A stretch of 64,000 bases of DNA from CAWCDJ01 sp963836015 (GTDB lineage Bacteria > Acidobacteriota > Terriglobia > Bryobacterales > Bryobacteraceae). The notes under the pieces were generated by a model. The model saw only the letters and a list, made by a program, of their open reading frames with translations, searched no databases and had not been told where the DNA came from. Location of the stretch: contig CAWIIF010000003.1 of NCBI GenBank assembly GCA_963836015.1, forward strand, positions 1 to 64,000, given 5' to 3'. Shown here piece by piece: positions 54,164 through 62,257 of the stretch (positions within the stretch are counted from its first letter, which is position 1; the number at the start of each line of letters is the position of its first letter). A program made the position numbers and the translations under genes.

Positions 54164-54201
54164 GCGCGCCTTCGGCGCGTGGGCAGGCCGGAGGCCTACC
54201 C
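54164..54201. terminator. tandem hairpins with dispersed GGGTAGGCC repeat after the SulP gene
   Basis: GCGCGCC/GGCGCGT (54164-54170/54174-54180) and GGGCAGGCC/GGCCTACCC (54181-54189/54193-54201). In the minus-strand RNA the mismatch in the second stem becomes a G-U pair. The element starts 3 nt after the SulP stop codon, as its relative does after the ATPase at 15953. Confidence 0.55.
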
Positions 54202-54204
54202 TAC

Positions 54205-55500
54205 TCAGGGCACCTGGAGGTCGGGAACTCGCGAGGCGGGACGGATCCAGCGCACGTAGGCGGCGCGCACGACGTAAAGCGAGCAGCCGATGACGACGGC
54301 CAGTACGGCGTTGTTGACGGCCAGCACGCCGATGGCGGTCACCAGAAACGCGGCGGCGTCCACCAGGCTCATTTTGGGCAGCCTGCGCCAGGCGCTCCAA
54401 TCGAGCAGGCACAGGCCCATCCAGGCGGTAACGCCGGCCAGTGCGGGGAGCGGGATGTGCGCGACAACCCCGGCGCCGACCCACAGAATCAAAGCCAGAA
54501 AGACGGCGTGGAGGAGATTGGAGAGGCGCGTGGTTCCGCCGCAGCGAACCACCGCCAGGCTGCGCGCGGGAATCCCCACACTGAGGGGCGCGCCGAACAT
54601 ACCTGCGCAAATGTTCGCGATGCCGTACGCTCCCAACTCCGCGTCGGCATCGGCCGTACGCATCCGCTGATGGCGCCCGCGGAAGTGCTCGACAACTCGC
54701 GACGTGATCAGGATATTCACGGAGGAAACCACGGCCAGCGCGAAGGCCGAAGGGAGCACGGTGTAAACATCGCCCGGACCCCAGGAGAAGCCCACGAATG
54801 GCGGCAGCATTCCGCTGAGGCCGCCGACCTCTTTTTCGTGGACCCCCAGCAGGCGGGCCAGGATTACGGCCAGGACCACGCCGATGAGGGGAGCGGGCAG
54901 CCGGGGAGAGAGGCGCGCCGACACGGTGGCGGCAATAATCACTGCGAGTCCCAGGAACAGAGGCGCGCCCCGAACGCCTCCCAGGTTGTCGAACACGACT
55001 CCCAGCTGGGCCAATGAGGAACCGGCCGCGCGGGTTGCCGGGGAGGTGATCCCCAGGATGACGTCCATCTGGGAGATGAGCATCATACCGCCGATCCCGC
55101 ATGAGAAGCCTGTCACCACGGCGTGCGGGACGCGGGTAATGTAGCGTCCCAACCGGAGAACGCAGAAGCCCATCATGAAGACCGAAGCCACCACGCAGAC
55201 TTTGGCGGCGCCGCCGACCCCCTGGCTGTGGGTCGCAGCCGCGATAAAAGGGACGGTAGCGCTGGCTGTGCCGCCGATCAATACGGGGTTGCGGCCCAGC
55301 AGCGCGATGAGCGGCGCCGTAAGGATAGACGTAAAGACACCCAGGACCGGCGGCAGCCCCATCAGGGATGCCATCGCGAGGCCGTACGGCAGCGCGATGA
55401 GCGCTGCGATCACGCCGCCCGAAGCATCCCCGAAAAGCTGCTGCCAGCCGTAGTGACCTGCTCGAAGGGATCGTTTTCCAACGAGGGCCTTACGAATCAA
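54205..55500 (-). CDS. SulP-family anion transporter without STAS domain
   Basis: 431-aa transporter. About 11-12 TM helices with the SulP hallmarks: GVIAALIALPYGLAMASLMG near 20, TAPLIALLGRNPVLIGGTA near 60, ALAVVSSVNILITSRVVEHF near 255. Ends at 431 aa, just after the last helix, so the cytoplasmic STAS domain of most SulP proteins is missing. Start chosen at TTG 55500: TTGA overlaps the aminotransferase stop codon, and AAGGTGATG upstream in the coding sequence serves as a ribosome binding site. Substrate (sulfate, bicarbonate or other anion) unknown. Confidence 0.75.
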   Translation of the reverse strand: MIRKALVGKRSLRAGHYGWQQLFGDASGGVIAALIALPYGLAMASLMGLPPVLGVFTSILTAPLIALLGRNPVLIGGTASATVPFIAAATHSQGVGGAAKVCVVASVFMMGFCVLRLGRYITRVPHAVVTGFSCGIGGMMLISQMDVILGITSPATRAAGSSLAQLGVVFDNLGGVRGAPLFLGLAVIIAATVSARLSPRLPAPLIGVVLAVILARLLGVHEKEVGGLSGMLPPFVGFSWGPGDVYTVLPSAFALAVVSSVNILITSRVVEHFRGRHQRMRTADADAELGAYGIANICAGMFGAPLSVGIPARSLAVVRCGGTTRLSNLLHAVFLALILWVGAGVVAHIPLPALAGVTAWMGLCLLDWSAWRRLPKMSLVDAAAFLVTAIGVLAVNNAVLAVVIGCSLYVVRAAYVRWIRPASRVPDLQVP

Positions 55501-56642
55501 GCCATCACCTTGAGGAAGGCCGTCTTGAACTTGTTCATTTCCTCCTGGGTACCGATCGAGACACGCACGTAAGTCGGCCAGCTCGGCCACACGCGCCCGA
55601 TGTAAATCTTCTCCTTGCGCATGGCCTCGATGATCTCGCCGCCGGGACGATGGACATCCACCATGAACTTATTCGAAACGGAAGGCACATAGTGGAAGTT
55701 ATGTTTGTCGAGGAAGGCGAAGACATCCGCGCGGACGTCGCCGATGATCTTGCGGCGCTCGGGCACGAGGGTCTTGGATTTCAGGCTGGCAGTGGCGGCG
55801 ACCATGCCGGTGATGGGCAGGGCGCCGGCCGAGTAGCCCTGAATCTTCTGCAGCAGGTCGGGACGGCCCAGCGCGGCTCCGGCGCGCAATCCGGCCATGC
55901 CGTAGATCTTGGAGAAGGTGCGGAGAATGATGACGTCTTTGTCTTTGGCCACCAGATCCGAACACATTTTGGCGCCGGCGATGTGGATATAGGCTTCGTC
56001 GAGCAGGATGATGCTGCCTTTCGGCTTGTTGTCGACCAGCCACTCGATATCCTCGCGCGGAGTGAGGGTGCCGGTGGGGTTGTTGGGATTGCAGATGTAA
56101 ATGAGGCCGGCATTGGGATTCGCAGCGGCCATGGCCTTCACGTCGTGCGCGTAGCTCTTGAGCAGCGGGACGCGGATCACTTTCGCGCCGATGAATTTGG
56201 CCGCCCTCTCGCCGGCCTCATACCCGGGATCGGCGGTGATGAACGGCTTGGAGGGTGAAGTGAATGCCAGGACCGACTGGTGGAGCGGCGCGCTAGAGCC
56301 GGCGTAAGGCGTGACGTACGACGGCTTGAGACCTTCCATCTCGGCCATGGTTTCCTGCATAGTGAAGGTCTCTTCGTACATGTAGCGGCCCCCGTTGGGA
56401 ATGATCGCCTGCATGGCGGCGCGCGCCTCGGTGCAGGGTCCCAGCGGGTTCTCGTTGGCATTGATTTTGACCGCGTCCGGCGGCATGTTGCGGACGGCGG
56501 ACAACTGGGCGAGGGCCGGCTCATTGTAGAACGGCAGCACGGCGCCGCCGGCGATGACGGCGGCGATGCGCCCGAGCGTGCGGCGCGAAAAGCCGCGATT
56601 CAGAAAATCCTGTTTTTGCTGGTCGGTAAGAACGGCGTTCAT
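55497..56642 (-). CDS. Tat-exported PLP-dependent aminotransferase (histidinol-phosphate/aromatic type)
   Basis: 381-aa class I/II aminotransferase carrying a twin-arginine signal: GFSRRTLGRIAAVIAGGAVL near 17, cut near ALAQ47. The PLP fold follows: INANENPLGPCTEARAAMQA, YAGSSAPLHQSVLAFTSP, ICNPNNPTGTLTPREDIEWL, LLDEAYIHIA (Asp and Tyr) and the catalytic Lys in TFSKIYGMAGLRAG near 245. HisC-like, but export to the periplasm would be odd for histidine synthesis. The stop codon overlaps the SulP start (TTGA), so both are made together. Retention in the cytoplasm is possible if the RR motif is not used. Confidence 0.75.
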   Translation of the reverse strand: MNAVLTDQQKQDFLNRGFSRRTLGRIAAVIAGGAVLPFYNEPALAQLSAVRNMPPDAVKINANENPLGPCTEARAAMQAIIPNGGRYMYEETFTMQETMAEMEGLKPSYVTPYAGSSAPLHQSVLAFTSPSKPFITADPGYEAGERAAKFIGAKVIRVPLLKSYAHDVKAMAAANPNAGLIYICNPNNPTGTLTPREDIEWLVDNKPKGSIILLDEAYIHIAGAKMCSDLVAKDKDVIILRTFSKIYGMAGLRAGAALGRPDLLQKIQGYSAGALPITGMVAATASLKSKTLVPERRKIIGDVRADVFAFLDKHNFHYVPSVSNKFMVDVHRPGGEIIEAMRKEKIYIGRVWPSWPTYVRVSIGTQEEMNKFKTAFLKVMA

Positions 56643-56878
56643 TTCCCCTCCTCGGTGTTCGGATGGAGGCAGGCCAAGGGCCTACCCTGACAAAGGCTCC
56701 GGGAAACGAAGGGGAGGCGGTGGATGGAAGTTCGCGACCCGGTTCCCGAGCCAAACTGGCTTGCCCGACTAGGGCATATGCGCTCGCAACCAGGAGCAAA
56801 CCTGCGCCTACGCGGGCGTGGTTCCGCGGTCAGATGCAGCGTATCAGCCGCCCGCCGGGGTTGTCGAATCAAAAAAAT
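56643..56878. other. intergenic region upstream of the aminotransferase
   Basis: 236-nt spacer between two minus-strand genes. It contains one dispersed hairpin repeat (56668-56686). No coding sequence or clear promoter was seen. An A-run at 56871-56877 (U-run in the minus-strand transcript) follows directly after the HELVH gene's stop but without a strong hairpin. Confidence 0.4.
56668..56686. repeat. dispersed GGGTAGGCC hairpin repeat, fourth copy
   Basis: GGCAGGCC/GGCCTACC (56668-56675/56679-56686), loop AAG. Related to the elements at 15953, 50418 and 54181. Lies 26 nt upstream of the aminotransferase ATG. Confidence 0.55.
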
Positions 56879-57490
56879 TTATCGGGCCGATTTGAGGGAC
56901 GCGCGGACGCGCTCGACGTCGGCGGGCTCTAGCTCCAGAACCGGCGCCAGCAGGTTATCGGGAGAAAGCGCGCGGCGTTCCACGCCGGCTGTTCCGTGGG
57001 TGGCCTCGCCGGAGAGGATGTGAACGAGTTCGTGAGCGACCACACGTCCGAGGGCCCGGCCGAAGAGCTGGTCGGCGTGCGCGTAATCTCCCCCGAACAT
57101 GGCCGAGCGCACCGAGGTCACCACGCGGTCGCAGGCCACCTCGCTGAATGGCTGCATCTGCCCGTCGCTCGAATAGGTGAAGGCGAGGGGTCCGCGCTCA
57201 TCGTACAAGTACCCTACCGGCTCGAGCATGCACCTGCCCTTAAAACGAACCACGACCAGAGTTCCGTTGGTTTCGGGAGGGGATTCGCCCCGGATCCGCC
57301 AATCCAGGGTGACGCCGGTAGCGCTCAGGATTCGCTCGATCTCGTGCTCCATGACGGTCACGGCGCGCGGGGAATGCGAATCGCGGAAGTCGAGAACCAC
57401 GGTCAGCGCCCGTGCCGGGGCGGCCGTATTTGCCGCTGCCGTCATAGCCAGCGAAATCGAAAACACCACGCAAAACAGGGCGGGGCGCAT
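56879..57490 (-). CDS. secreted HELVH-motif putative metalloprotease-like protein
   Basis: 203-aa exported protein with a signal peptide (MRPALFCVVFSISLAMTAAA, cut near 26). The motif HELVHILSGEATH lies near residue 158 and fits the zincin HExxH helix, with the later His of ATH as a possible third ligand. Upstream segments contain EIERILSATGVTLDWRI and RALGRVVAHE. Acidobacteria have several small secreted proteins of this pattern; substrate and activity are unknown. A longer open frame upstream is antisense to trxB and rejected. A TATAAT (57527-57532) overlaps a possible upstream ATG 57526, which supports the later start at 57490. Confidence 0.6.
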   Translation of the reverse strand: MRPALFCVVFSISLAMTAAANTAAPARALTVVLDFRDSHSPRAVTVMEHEIERILSATGVTLDWRIRGESPPETNGTLVVVRFKGRCMLEPVGYLYDERGPLAFTYSSDGQMQPFSEVACDRVVTSVRSAMFGGDYAHADQLFGRALGRVVAHELVHILSGEATHGTAGVERRALSPDNLLAPVLELEPADVERVRASLKSAR

Positions 57491-57526
57491 AAACAAGGTC
57501 CGGACTTTCGGCCCGGCGCCTGCCAT

Positions 57527-57532
57527 TATATC
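57527..57532 (-). promoter_or_regulatory. -10 TATAAT of the HELVH gene
   Basis: A consensus TATAAT on the minus strand in the gap between the HELVH gene and divergent trxB. No strong -35. Confidence 0.4.
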
Positions 57533-57568
57533 GTAATTCTCTATGCTAACCTGTACTTCTACCGCCAC

Positions 57569-58492
57569 ATGCGAAACGTCGTGATCATTGGCTCCGGTTG
57601 CGCCGGAAATACAGCAGCCATCTACACCGCTCGAGCGAATCTGAAACCCCTGGTTGTGAGCGGGCACGAAGCGGGGGGACAGCTCTCCCTCACCACCCTG
57701 GTCGAGAATTTCCCCGGGTTTCCGGAAGGCATCAACGGTCCGGACTTGGTGGAGAACATGAAGAAGCAGGCGGAGAACTTCGGCGCGGAGTTTCTGCACG
57801 GAGTCGTCATAGACACCGATTTCTCGACCCGCCCGTTCCGGCTCAACATCGACGGAGTGTGGATCGAGTCCCAGACGGTGATCATCGCTTCGGGCGCATC
57901 GGCCCGCTGGCTGGGCCTGGAATCGGAGCAGAAGCTGATCGGCCACGGGGTAAGCTCGTGCGCGACCTGCGATGGCTTTTTCTACCGCGACCGGAGGATT
58001 ATGGTGGTCGGCGGCGGCGATTCCGCCATGGAAGAGGCCAACTTCCTGACGCGCTTCGGCCGCGATGTCACCCTGGTGCATCGCCGGGACGAATTCCGGG
58101 CGTCCAAGATTATGCTGGACCGGGCGCACCACAACCCCAAGATCACGCTGCTCACGAACACCGTGGTGGACGAGGTTTTCGACGTTTCGCAGAAGATGGT
58201 GACCTCGGTGCGGCTGCGCAACCTGAAGACCGGCGAGATTTGGGTGCAGGATGTAGACGGCCTGTTCGTGGCGATCGGCCATATCCCGAACACCCGGGTA
58301 TTCAAGGGCCAGATCGAAACGGACGCGGATGGTTACATCCTTTCGAAAGGCGGAGCGCGCACCAACATCCCCGGAGTATTTCACGCAGGCGATGTGCAGG
58401 ACCGTACGTACCGCCAGGCCATCACCGCGTCCGGCGCCGGTTGCATGGCGGCGATCGAAGCGGAACGTTTTCTCGAAGCGGAAGGACACTAA
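57569..58492 (+). CDS. trxB: thioredoxin reductase
   Basis: 307-aa low-Mr thioredoxin reductase. FAD-binding VVIIGSGCAGNTAAIYTARA at the N-terminus, the redox-active CATCDG near residue 133, NADPH-binding VVGGGDSAMEEANFLTRF near 150, and the FAD tail GVFHAGDVQDRTYRQAITAS near 270. Length is standard (about 310-320 aa). The reductase keeps thioredoxin reduced for ribonucleotide reductase and oxidative-stress repair. It is followed after 3 nt by ridA, so they are probably an operon. Confidence 0.95.
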   Translation: MRNVVIIGSGCAGNTAAIYTARANLKPLVVSGHEAGGQLSLTTLVENFPGFPEGINGPDLVENMKKQAENFGAEFLHGVVIDTDFSTRPFRLNIDGVWIESQTVIIASGASARWLGLESEQKLIGHGVSSCATCDGFFYRDRRIMVVGGGDSAMEEANFLTRFGRDVTLVHRRDEFRASKIMLDRAHHNPKITLLTNTVVDEVFDVSQKMVTSVRLRNLKTGEIWVQDVDGLFVAIGHIPNTRVFKGQIETDADGYILSKGGARTNIPGVFHAGDVQDRTYRQAITASGAGCMAAIEAERFLEAEGH

Positions 58493-58495
58493 CAC

Positions 58496-58882
58496 ATGAT
58501 CGAGCGCATCTCACCTCCCGGCGCGCCCGCGCCCCGCGGTCCTTATTCCCCCGCCGTCCGTGCCGGCGATTACATTTTCATTTCCGGCCAGATCTCGGTG
58601 GATCCCCTCAGCGACAAGACGATGCTGGGCGACGTGCAGTCGGAGACGCGGCAAGTCCTCACCAACATCCAGAACATCCTCGAGGGCTGCGGCGCTTCGA
58701 TGGCGGACGTGGTCCGCTGCGGGGTCTATCTCATCAACGCGGCCGATTTTAAGCCCATGAACGAAATCTACGCCGAGTTTTTCGGCTCGGCGAAGCCTGC
58801 CCGCACCACGATCATCGTGGCGGCGCTTCCCCTCAAAGACGCCAAGGTGGAGATCGACGCGGTAGCCTACAAGCCGGCGTAG
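58496..58882 (+). CDS. ridA: RidA-family 2-iminobutanoate/2-iminopropanoate deaminase
   Basis: 128-aa YjgF/YER057c/UK114 protein. Family segments GPYSPAVRAGDYIFISGQIS near 15, TRQVLTNIQNILEGCGASMA near 51, and the C-terminal PARTTIIVAALPLKDAKVEI with the arginine that holds the imine intermediate carboxylate. Removes reactive enamine/imine products of PLP enzymes. 3 nt after trxB. Length and motifs are normal. Confidence 0.92.
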   Translation: MIERISPPGAPAPRGPYSPAVRAGDYIFISGQISVDPLSDKTMLGDVQSETRQVLTNIQNILEGCGASMADVVRCGVYLINAADFKPMNEIYAEFFGSAKPARTTIIVAALPLKDAKVEIDAVAYKPA

Positions 58883-58924
58883 CGCAGTGTGATATAAGAT
58901 ACTTTCGGACCTGGAATTGCCTAG

Positions 58925-59365
58925 TTGCCTGAAAGTACGATCCACACGGAAAAGAGCTACACGATTGCGAGCCCCGATATTGTGTGGCAGTGTTTCGAGG
59001 ACGAACTGATCCTGATTCACTTGGGCACGGGGGTCTACTACAGCGTGACGCCGGGCGGAGCCGCCATCTGGCGGCTGATGGAAGCCGGGTACACACCGGC
59101 CGGGATCGTCTCGCACGTCGAGAACGGGCCGGCTGGAGAGCAAATTCTGAGTTTTTGACAGAGACTGCTGGAGGAAGGGCTGATCGCGCCCGCACCTGAC
59201 GGCGCGCGCCCGGCAGCCCCGCAGGTAGAGCTTCCGCCTGCTTCGGAGCTCGCCGAGCCTTCCCTTGCGGCCTATAAAGACATGCAGGATCTGTTCCTGC
59301 TCGATCCCATCCACGATGTCGATGAAGCCGGATGGCCCTCGTACCAAGCGCCTTCCGGGAATTGA
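58925..59365 (+). pseudogene. PqqD-like peptide-chaperone gene with an in-frame TGA
   Basis: From TTG 58925 the frame reads IVWQCFEDELILIHLGTGVY, then VTPGGAAIWRLMEAGYTPA, matching the PqqD winged-helix (RRE) fold. It stops at TGA 59156-59158 (after EQILSF), yet the same frame continues directly with QRLLEEGLIAPAPDGARPAA, exactly how PqqD C-terminal helices run, followed by an acidic tail (YKDMQDLFLLDPIHDVDEAG) to the next stop at 59363-59365. So the full gene is ~146 codons interrupted by one stop. It may be a nonsense mutation, a sequence error, or stop readthrough (TGA followed by C). PqqD proteins present RiPP precursors to radical SAM enzymes; no such enzyme is nearby. Confidence 0.65.
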
Positions 59366-59592
59366 TGGCAGCTCCCGACCACGATCTCATTCCCCGGGGG
59401 CGGCAACTGCGCAGCGTGCGAGGGGCGGTAGTGGCGGGGCGATTGAGGCTGATCTCGACGCCGGGCTTGGGATATCGGTACCAGGTACCACGCGCGAGGC
59501 CGTGAATCAACATGCGGATGGTGAAATCGAAATCTGTGACGCGTTCTGGCCGTACGTGAAGTCTGGCCGCGCCAGAGAAAGGTGGCGAAGAC

Positions 59593-59919
59593 ATGGCCTC
59601 TTACGTCGAAATGGTTCGGCAGTTTCTTGCCGCTCGCAAGTGCGTGAACCAAGTGTTCAATCCCGCCGACGAGCAACTGGCAATGCAGATGTTTCGAGAG
59701 CACGTAAAAGTGGTTTGCATCGAGCGTGGCATTCTACTCGGCTGCGCACGGAGGTACGTCGCGCTTCTGAATGGAACGGCTGTGGGTCCGATCTCCGGAT
59801 TGGGGTACTTCATGACGGCTATTCAGGAGGTCCGGGCCCTTCAGATATCGGATGATTACTGGGCCCACTTGGCTGCGCGCGTCGCCAAGTTTGAAAACCA
59901 ATGGGCAGGTACGAAGTGA
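59593..59919 (+). CDS. orphan hypothetical protein, low-GC
   Basis: 108-aa mostly helical protein: MASYVEMVRQFLAARKCVNQ at the start, MQMFREHVKVVCIERGILLG in the middle, and GTAVGPISGLGYFMTAIQEV near the end. No family or motif recognised. It has lower G+C than the neighbourhood. Stretches such as 'PI..LGYF...I' occur in some mobile-element-associated proteins, but I cannot support a link. The stop lies 53 nt from the convergent DUF2255-like gene. Preceding 227 nt (59366-59592) hold no gene I can support. Confidence 0.5.
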   Translation: MASYVEMVRQFLAARKCVNQVFNPADEQLAMQMFREHVKVVCIERGILLGCARRYVALLNGTAVGPISGLGYFMTAIQEVRALQISDDYWAHLAARVAKFENQWAGTK

Positions 59920-59972
59920 GAGGCATCCATGCTCCGTTTGACAACCTAGATGGCGCGCCGTTTCGACGCGTC

Positions 59973-60176
59973 CTACCGCTTAAAAAGAACGCGTCGGGCG
60001 TGATACCAGCGAGACTCGGTTCCATTGTAGGCCCGCACGTAGAGCGCGTCGCCGACGCTGACGGACCAAATCCACGTCGGTGTGCCATAGGTTTTGCCGT
60101 CGTCGCGGAACGGCGCAATATGCAAATCGTCCGCCTTGGCGATCTTTTGCAGTTCTTCTTTTGACCATGCGGCCAT
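59973..60176 (-). CDS. truncated DUF2255-like protein
   Basis: 67-aa protein matching the first half of DUF2255: MAAWSKEELQKIAKADDLHI at the start and PTWIWSVSVGDALYVRAYNG near 32, then WYHARRVLFKR and a stop. Full DUF2255 proteins are about 120 aa; the second half is absent in this frame and I do not see it in the others. A short or broken gene at the 3' end of the lower-GC redox cluster. Start ATG 60176 begins the domain; ORF open further upstream without family sequence. Confidence 0.55.
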   Translation of the reverse strand: MAAWSKEELQKIAKADDLHIAPFRDDGKTYGTPTWIWSVSVGDALYVRAYNGTESRWYHARRVLFKR

Positions 60177-60195
60177 TTGTCCGTACACCTTTCCC

Positions 60196-61212
60196 TTACG
60201 GGCGCAGCAGCGTCTTGATAGCCCGCCGCTCATCCATGGCGCGGTAGCCTTCCGCCACGTTGTCGAGCGGCAGTGTCAAATCGAAGACCTTGCCGGGGTC
60301 GATCTTTCGGTTCCACACCAGATCGATCAACTCGGGCAAGAAGCGCCGTACCGGAGCAGGGCCGCCATGAAGGTGGACATGAGCATAAAACAGCTTTTCG
60401 CTGTTGAGCTCGACTCTGTGCGGAACGCCGACGTAGCCAATATGCCCTCCGGGCCGCGTCGAGCCGATGGCCTGCATCATCGACTCCTGTGTGCCCACGC
60501 ATTCCAGCATGGAGTCAGCACCGATGCCTTGTGTCAGTTCCTTAATGCGAGCCACCGCCTCGTCACCGCGCTCACTCACGATGTCGGTCGCGCCGAATTG
60601 GCGGGCGAGTTTCTGGCGCGGCACGTGACGACTCATCGCAACGATCCGCCCCGCGCCCATCTGTCTGGCAGAGAGCACGCCCAGCAGGCCGACCGCGCCG
60701 TCGCCGACAACCGCGACGGTCGCGCCCGGTTTTACGTTCGCGGCCACGGCGGCGAACCAGCCGGTACCCAGAACGTCGGAGGCCGCCAGCAGGCTCGGGA
60801 TCAGTTCGTCAGGAGGTACCTCCGGCGTCGCCACAAGCGTGCCGTCCGCGAGCGGAACGCGCACCAGCGGCGCCTGTGCGGTACCGACAAACTCCTTGTG
60901 TTGGCAGGACGACTGATAGCCGGCCTGGCAGTGGGGACAAGTATTGTCGGACGCGAAAAACGAACCGATGACGAATTGCCCGGGCTTGATCGTCGTCACC
61001 GCGCTTCCGACTTCCTGGACAATGCCGCAGTATTCATGGCCCATCGGGGTCGGCTGAGTTACGGCGTTGATGCCTCGGTAGGGCCACAGGTCAGACCCGC
61101 ATACGCAAGTCGCCGATGTCCTGACGATCGCGTCGGTGGGCGCAATGATCTTTGGTGTGCTGCGTTCCTCGAAACGCACATCGCGGGGTCCGTAGAGAAC
61201 TGCGCCTTTCAT
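60196..61212 (-). CDS. zinc-dependent alcohol dehydrogenase family protein
   Basis: 338-aa medium-chain dehydrogenase. N-terminus MKGAVLYGPRDVRFEERSTP. Zinc ligands in CVCGSDLWPYRG near 38 and GHEYCGIVQEVG near 60; structural zinc cysteines in CPHCQAGYQSSCQH near 93; cofactor motif VAVVGDGAVGLLGVLSA near 165; an R-H-V-P-R segment after the Rossmann fold suggests NADP preference. It differs from the ADH at 7669. Start ATG 61212 chosen; upstream frame codons are polar. First gene after the tautomerase (38 nt) in the leftward redox cluster. Confidence 0.88.
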   Translation of the reverse strand: MKGAVLYGPRDVRFEERSTPKIIAPTDAIVRTSATCVCGSDLWPYRGINAVTQPTPMGHEYCGIVQEVGSAVTTIKPGQFVIGSFFASDNTCPHCQAGYQSSCQHKEFVGTAQAPLVRVPLADGTLVATPEVPPDELIPSLLAASDVLGTGWFAAVAANVKPGATVAVVGDGAVGLLGVLSARQMGAGRIVAMSRHVPRQKLARQFGATDIVSERGDEAVARIKELTQGIGADSMLECVGTQESMMQAIGSTRPGGHIGYVGVPHRVELNSEKLFYAHVHLHGGPAPVRRFLPELIDLVWNRKIDPGKVFDLTLPLDNVAEGYRAMDERRAIKTLLRP

Positions 61213-61250
61213 GGGTATCTCCTGCCTTCCTGAGCGCTGCGCTTGCAGCT

Positions 61251-61478
61251 TCACATCTCGTAGCCCGGCTTCTTGTAAACCTTGTCCCAGCTGTCCTGAA
61301 TGTCCGGTTTGTAGACCTTCTGTCGCCAGTCTTGCGATTGGATTTCTTCGAACCCGACCGAAACGGATTCTTCTCCGTAGTTCAGGACCTCCATGACGTC
61401 TTCAGCGATCTTGACGGCGAGACGCGCTTTCTGTTGCTCTGATTTTCCAGGCCACAGTTTGACGATGACGTGGGGCAT
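61251..61478 (-). CDS. 4-oxalocrotonate tautomerase-family protein
   Basis: 75-aa tautomerase. The catalytic Pro2 (Pro1 after Met removal) is present in MPHVIVKLWPGKSEQQKARL. Members exchange keto/enol forms in degradation of aromatic compounds or have unknown substrates. Length is close to the 62-70-aa single-domain form, with a short C-terminal extension. Lies between the CMD and ADH genes in one leftward run. Confidence 0.85.
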   Translation of the reverse strand: MPHVIVKLWPGKSEQQKARLAVKIAEDVMEVLNYGEESVSVGFEEIQSQDWRQKVYKPDIQDSWDKVYKKPGYEM

Positions 61479-61497
61479 TTCTTAATCTCCTTGTTCG

Positions 61498-62214
61498 CTA
61501 CTCTGGCCGCTTTTCAAACACACCTTTGACGACGGGCATAGCGGAAAAAACATTCGGCCAACCCGCATAGAAAGCGAGCTGTGTCAGCACCTCGGATGCC
61601 TGACGTTTGGTCAGGCCGTTATCCATGGCGCGATTGAGGTGATAGGTAATCTGCGCGACCTGGCCGGAGGCGATCAGCGCACTGACCGTGACGAGACTGC
61701 GGTCTCGCGGCACTAGGGCCGGACGCAGCCACAGGTCCCGAAATAGCAGATCGCGGGTATACTGCACGACACCCGCAGCCACGAGGCCGAAATCCTCCTG
61801 CACGCGTGCCGCGCGCTGGGCTTCGGCTGCATCATCGATGGGAAGGAGCTCAGGCGATGCAGCAGGAAGCTGGTCAGGTCCGACCCCTCGCTGCCCAAAG
61901 ATATCTTTCAGAATCGCAACCGCGGCAAGGGCGTTCGGCCAACCGGAGTAGAAGGCGAGATGCGTAATGATCTCTGAGAGCTCGCCTGGTTTCACACCAT
62001 GATCAAGGGCAAGGTTGAAATAGTGCAGCATGCCGATGGTCTGATTCCGGGCTATCAAGGCCGCGACGGTCACGATGCCGCGGTCTCGCGCCGACAACTC
62101 CGGGCGCTTCCATAAGTCGTCACTGATCGCGCTCTGTGTGTATTTTTCAAGCGCGGGCGAAACCATGTGGATTTCCTCAGGTGTCAGTGCGGACCGAGGT
62201 GGATTCGAATTCAT
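61498..62214 (-). CDS. carboxymuconolactone decarboxylase-family protein (two domains)
   Basis: 238-aa protein with two tandem CMD-like domains: one at about 20-105 (ARDRGIVTVAALIARNQTIG, EIITHLAFYSGWPNALAAVA) and one at about 150-235 (PRDRSLVTVSALIASGQVAQ, EVLTQLAFYAGWPNVFSAMP). Neither has the AhpD C-x-x-C redox pair, so it is unlikely to be a peroxidase partner; the family includes 4-carboxymuconolactone decarboxylase. The two halves are about 40% alike by eye, pointing to internal duplication. Next to a tautomerase, as in some ring-cleavage pathways. Confidence 0.85.
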   Translation of the reverse strand: MNSNPPRSALTPEEIHMVSPALEKYTQSAISDDLWKRPELSARDRGIVTVAALIARNQTIGMLHYFNLALDHGVKPGELSEIITHLAFYSGWPNALAAVAILKDIFGQRGVGPDQLPAASPELLPIDDAAEAQRAARVQEDFGLVAAGVVQYTRDLLFRDLWLRPALVPRDRSLVTVSALIASGQVAQITYHLNRAMDNGLTKRQASEVLTQLAFYAGWPNVFSAMPVVKGVFEKRPE

Positions 62215-62257
62215 GCTTGCTCTCCCTTTCCTGGAAATCCTTTACTACGACCAGCAG

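Noticed and set aside
57491..58495. Upstream extension of the HELVH gene frame
   Set aside because: The extension is antisense to trxB; a signal peptide starts at 57490 and a -10 box sits just before it.
59482..59494. GGTACC-A-GGTACC palindrome in the gap before the low-GC orphan
   Set aside because: Two adjacent KpnI-type hexamers occur by chance often enough; no context supports a site.
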